A DNA stretch of 64,000 nucleotides. Origin: Bryobacterales bacterium KBS 96 (GTDB lineage: Bacteria > Acidobacteriota > Terriglobia > Bryobacterales > Bryobacteraceae). This document shows positions 62,051 through 64,000 of the stretch, one piece after another. The translations under genes and the position numbers were made by a program. Positions within the stretch are counted from its first letter, which is position 1. The number at the start of each line of letters is the position of its first letter. The stretch is from positions 4,703,357-4,767,356 of the forward strand of contig KB906767.1 in NCBI GenBank assembly GCA_000381625.1. Reading direction: 5' to 3'. The notes under the pieces were generated by a model. That model was not told the origin of the DNA, did no database searches, and saw only the letters and a list, made by a program, of their open reading frames with translations.

Positions 62051-62161
62051 TGAGACATATCTCCTTTGACGACTACTGAGCTGTCTGGCTCGATTCCATC
62101 GTGCCAGCTTGTAATGAAACTATCCTTAACTGGGTATTAAATACGGTTAATGCCGGCGGCG

Positions 62162-62611
62162 CTAAAGTTTCCGATTCCGTTTTTCAGCTTCGCGAGCTTC
62201 CTTTGATTTAGGAGCGAGATCAATCACCTTGGCGAAAGACTTCTTCGCATCCTCTGTACGTCCTAGTTTCGCCTGTGCTTCGCCTAGACGCAGGTACGCT
62301 TCAGCCCATCCCGGATTCCACTTCGTTGCCTCGAGGAAACGATTGGCCGCGCCCTTATACTCCGACTTATGCAGGTAGAACATGCCAATTTCGAGCACCT
62401 GCTTGGCCTTTAGGGGGTTGAACGTATATTGCTCGGGTTTCTGCTCCTCGTCCTCTTCCGGAGGATTGTCTTCATCGGGAGGTTGTTGCGCCTGCGCTGA
62501 AGCCGCTGGAGTGCTGTCGTGCTTTGCGGTGGGCTGCTGATGACTCTGCGCAAGCAGAGGGAGGGAGGCGGACACGCCGAGAAGAACCGGAATCCACAAC
62601 CTGCGTGTCAC
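62162..62611 (-). CDS. Exported TPR-repeat protein
   Basis: About 149 residues from GTG 62611, which gives a neat signal peptide (TRRLWIPVLLGVSASLPLLA, cut near AQS); the longer frame from 62665 would overlap uvrC. A Gln/Pro/Glu-rich linker follows, then two TPR motifs (NPLKAKQVLEIGMFYLHKSE, YKGAANRFLEATKWNPGWAE, AYLRLGEAQAKLGRTEDAKK). Probably a periplasmic scaffold; its partner is unknown. A TATACT -10 lies 6 nt before the GTG. Divergent from uvrC with 19 bp between start codons. Confidence 0.75.
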   Translation of the reverse strand: MTRRLWIPVLLGVSASLPLLAQSHQQPTAKHDSTPAASAQAQQPPDEDNPPEEDEEQKPEQYTFNPLKAKQVLEIGMFYLHKSEYKGAANRFLEATKWNPGWAEAYLRLGEAQAKLGRTEDAKKSFAKVIDLAPKSKEAREAEKRNRKL

Positions 62612-62630
62612 AATCAAAGTATAGCTGCCG
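62612..62630. promoter_or_regulatory. 19-bp shared divergent promoter between the TPR gene and uvrC
   Basis: The sequence AGTATAGC (62618-62625) reads TATACT on the minus strand, 6 nt before the GTG start at 62611, and TATAGC on the plus strand, 5 nt before the uvrC ATG at 62631. Neither gene has a ribosome site. A single near-symmetric -10 could therefore serve both genes as leaderless transcripts. Confidence 0.5.
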
Positions 62631-64000
62631 ATGGATCTTCGTGAACGAGTAGCGCAGCTTCCCACCGCGCCCGGCGTTTATCTCTATAAAAACGGCGAGG
62701 GGACTGTCCTTTATGTTGGCAAGGCCAAAAATCTCCGGAGCCGTGTACGCAGTTATTTTTCCGAAGACCGGTTGGCTGAAGCGAAAACGGGTAGTCTGAT
62801 CGCCGAATCCCGCGACGTCCATTACATTCAAGTCGACAACAACAAGGAAGCGCTGGCGCTTGAAAACAACCTTATCAAGCAGTACAAGCCGCGTTTCAAT
62901 GTCCTACTGCGCGACGACAAAACGTATCCGTACATACGCTTGACGAACGAGAAATTTCCCAGGGTCTACGTGACACGCCGCCTTGTCAAGGATGGCTCTT
63001 CGTATTTCGGCCCGTATTTCCCAGCCAATCTTGCGTACCGATTGGTTCACTTCATTCACAGGCATTTCAAAGTGCCTTCGTGCAAAATCGACTTCGGCCG
63101 CAAGCATTCGCATCCTTGCCTCCAATTTCACATCCACAGGTGCCTGGGGCCTTGCGTAGACAGTCTGACGACGGAACAGGATTACGCGGCCGCCGTCCAG
63201 GGTGTGCGTTTGTTTCTCGAAGGCCGACACGGCGATCTGGTAAGGCAACTGGAAAGCCGCATGGAAGCGGCCGCCGAGGACATGCGTTTCGAAGAAGCGG
63301 CGAGCCTGCGGAACCTGATCGCCACGGTCCGCGAAGGTGAGGAAAAGCAAAAAATGGCGGCTGCCGAGGGCGAAAACACCGACGTCTTTGCCTACTACGC
63401 GGAAGCGCCGCTAGTGGCCGTAAACCTGTTTCACCTTCGAAATGGCCGGATCGTCGATCGCCGTGAATTCTTCTGGGAAGATCAGCACGAGTTCGAGCCG
63501 AGCGAGTTCTGCGGCGCGCTATTGAAACAGGTGTACCTCAATCAGGAGTACATCCCGCACACAATTCACGTGCCGGTGGACTTCGACGATCGCGAAGAAT
63601 TCGAAGAGTTGTTATCGGAACGCCGCCGCCGGAGAGTGGAGATTCTGCTGCCGCAGCGCGGGACCAAAAAAGCGATGCTTTCGCTTGTCGAAATGAACGC
63701 AAAGAACAGTTTCGACCAGCGGTTCCGGGTGTTGAAGCCTTCTTCGAAGCTGATTGGCGCCGCATTGCAGGATGCTCTCAGTCTGCCGGATGCGCCGAAG
63801 CGCATCGAGTGTTTCGATATTTCGCACATTCAAGGCACGGACAAAGTGGCCAGCATGGTCGTTTGGGAAGACGGCCGCATGAAGAAGTCCGATTACCGCA
63901 AATTCATCATTCGAACCGTGGAAGGCAACGATGATTTTGCGTCGATGCGGGAAGTGATCACCCGGCGCTATTCACGGTTGCGGGAGGAACAAATAAAATT
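62631..64000 (+). CDS. uvrC: Excinuclease ABC subunit C UvrC (truncated by window edge)
   Basis: The first 456 codons of uvrC, running off the right edge with no stop. The GIY-YIG nuclease domain is at the N-terminus (LPTAPGVYLYKNGEGTVLYV, GKAKNLRSRVRSYF), the UVR motif around ESRMEAAAEDMRFEEAASLR, and the RNase H-like C-terminal nuclease begins near IECFDISHIQGTDKVASMVV. UvrC makes both cuts in nucleotide excision repair. It has no stop in the window and so is easily missed by ORF lists. Confidence 0.97.
   Translation, partial: MDLRERVAQLPTAPGVYLYKNGEGTVLYVGKAKNLRSRVRSYFSEDRLAEAKTGSLIAESRDVHYIQVDNNKEALALENNLIKQYKPRFNVLLRDDKTYPYIRLTNEKFPRVYVTRRLVKDGSSYFGPYFPANLAYRLVHFIHRHFKVPSCKIDFGRKHSHPCLQFHIHRCLGPCVDSLTTEQDYAAAVQGVRLFLEGRHGDLVRQLESRMEAAAEDMRFEEAASLRNLIATVREGEEKQKMAAAEGENTDVFAYYAEAPLVAVNLFHLRNGRIVDRREFFWEDQHEFEPSEFCGALLKQVYLNQEYIPHTIHVPVDFDDREEFEELLSERRRRRVEILLPQRGTKKAMLSLVEMNAKNSFDQRFRVLKPSSKLIGAALQDALSLPDAPKRIECFDISHIQGTDKVASMVVWEDGRMKKSDYRKFIIRTVEGNDDFASMREVITRRYSRLREEQIK

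Noticed and set aside
1-64000. CRISPR arrays, tRNA or rRNA genes, complete insertion sequences, phage attachment sites
   Set aside because: No regularly spaced direct repeats, cloverleaf-like sequences, rRNA cores, transposase genes or integrase genes were recognised on reading; a dedicated scan (tRNAscan, Infernal, ISfinder) would be needed to exclude them formally.

Overview
The window reads as chromosomal DNA from an Acidobacteriota-like bacterium, probably near Solibacter/Bryobacter. This is inferred from moderately high GC, a very large TonB-dependent receptor with an N-terminal carboxypeptidase-regulatory-like fold and no SusD partner, a GH95 fucosidase, a small protein opening with an NRANARQSTGPRT-type motif, and a flagellar set organised unlike that of enterobacteria. 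No rRNA, tRNA, CRISPR array, intact insertion sequence or prophage was seen. Most of the window is ordinary chromosome; the accessory-looking parts are 1.7-5.6 kb and 36.4-39.9 kb.

Layout. 0.2-1.5 kb: an outer-membrane barrel. 1.7-5.6 kb: a tightly packed trio of an asparagine-synthase-like enzyme, a radical SAM enzyme resembling the archaeosine enzyme RaSEA, and a flavin halogenase-like protein; function unknown. 5.6-12.4 kb: a NitT/TauT-type ABC importer with two different permeases and a Tat-exported HMA-domain protein, divergent from a Crp/Fnr regulator followed by ric and an nnrS-like gene, a nitric-oxide/nitrosative response set with two candidate operators. 12.4-21.8 kb: a complete kdp potassium system on the minus strand, with KdpD divided among three proteins, an intact kdpF, an extra 27-residue membrane protein and a three-repeat KdpE-type operator. 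21.9-25.9 kb: tesA / ybbA / ybbP in the divergent order known from E. coli. 26.0-28.5 kb: Hsp20, a DeoR-family regulator, and an RsbV/RsbW-type pair. 28.6-34.8 kb: GH95, TonB receptor and PAP2 phosphatase. 35.0-36.4 kb: gatB.

36.6-39.8 kb is a low-GC, decayed patch: a protein kinase, a broken DUF433/DUF5615 toxin-antitoxin pair, a multi-hairpin repeat element, and two outer-membrane barrel genes apparently fused out of frame. 40-43 kb: an Acidobacteria-type small protein with a structured leader, hpt, and a BlaI/BlaR1-type pair, followed by a second, worn copy of the hairpin element.

43.2-60.1 kb is a flagellar locus: flgF-flgG-flgA-flgH-flgI-flgJ-flgM on the minus strand and fliK-flgD-flgE-(SMP-30 gene)-fliN-fliO-fliP-fliQ-fliR-flhB-flhA-fliA-fliN2 on the plus strand. 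They diverge from a region holding one sigma-54-like promoter per direction. 60.3-64 kb: a DEAD-box helicase with a leader, a small lysine-rich secreted protein, a TPR protein, and uvrC running off the end.

A repeated theme is genes with a -10-like hexamer only 6-8 nt before the start codon and no Shine-Dalgarno sequence, suggesting leaderless transcripts. In two places divergent start codons are only 19-23 bp apart.
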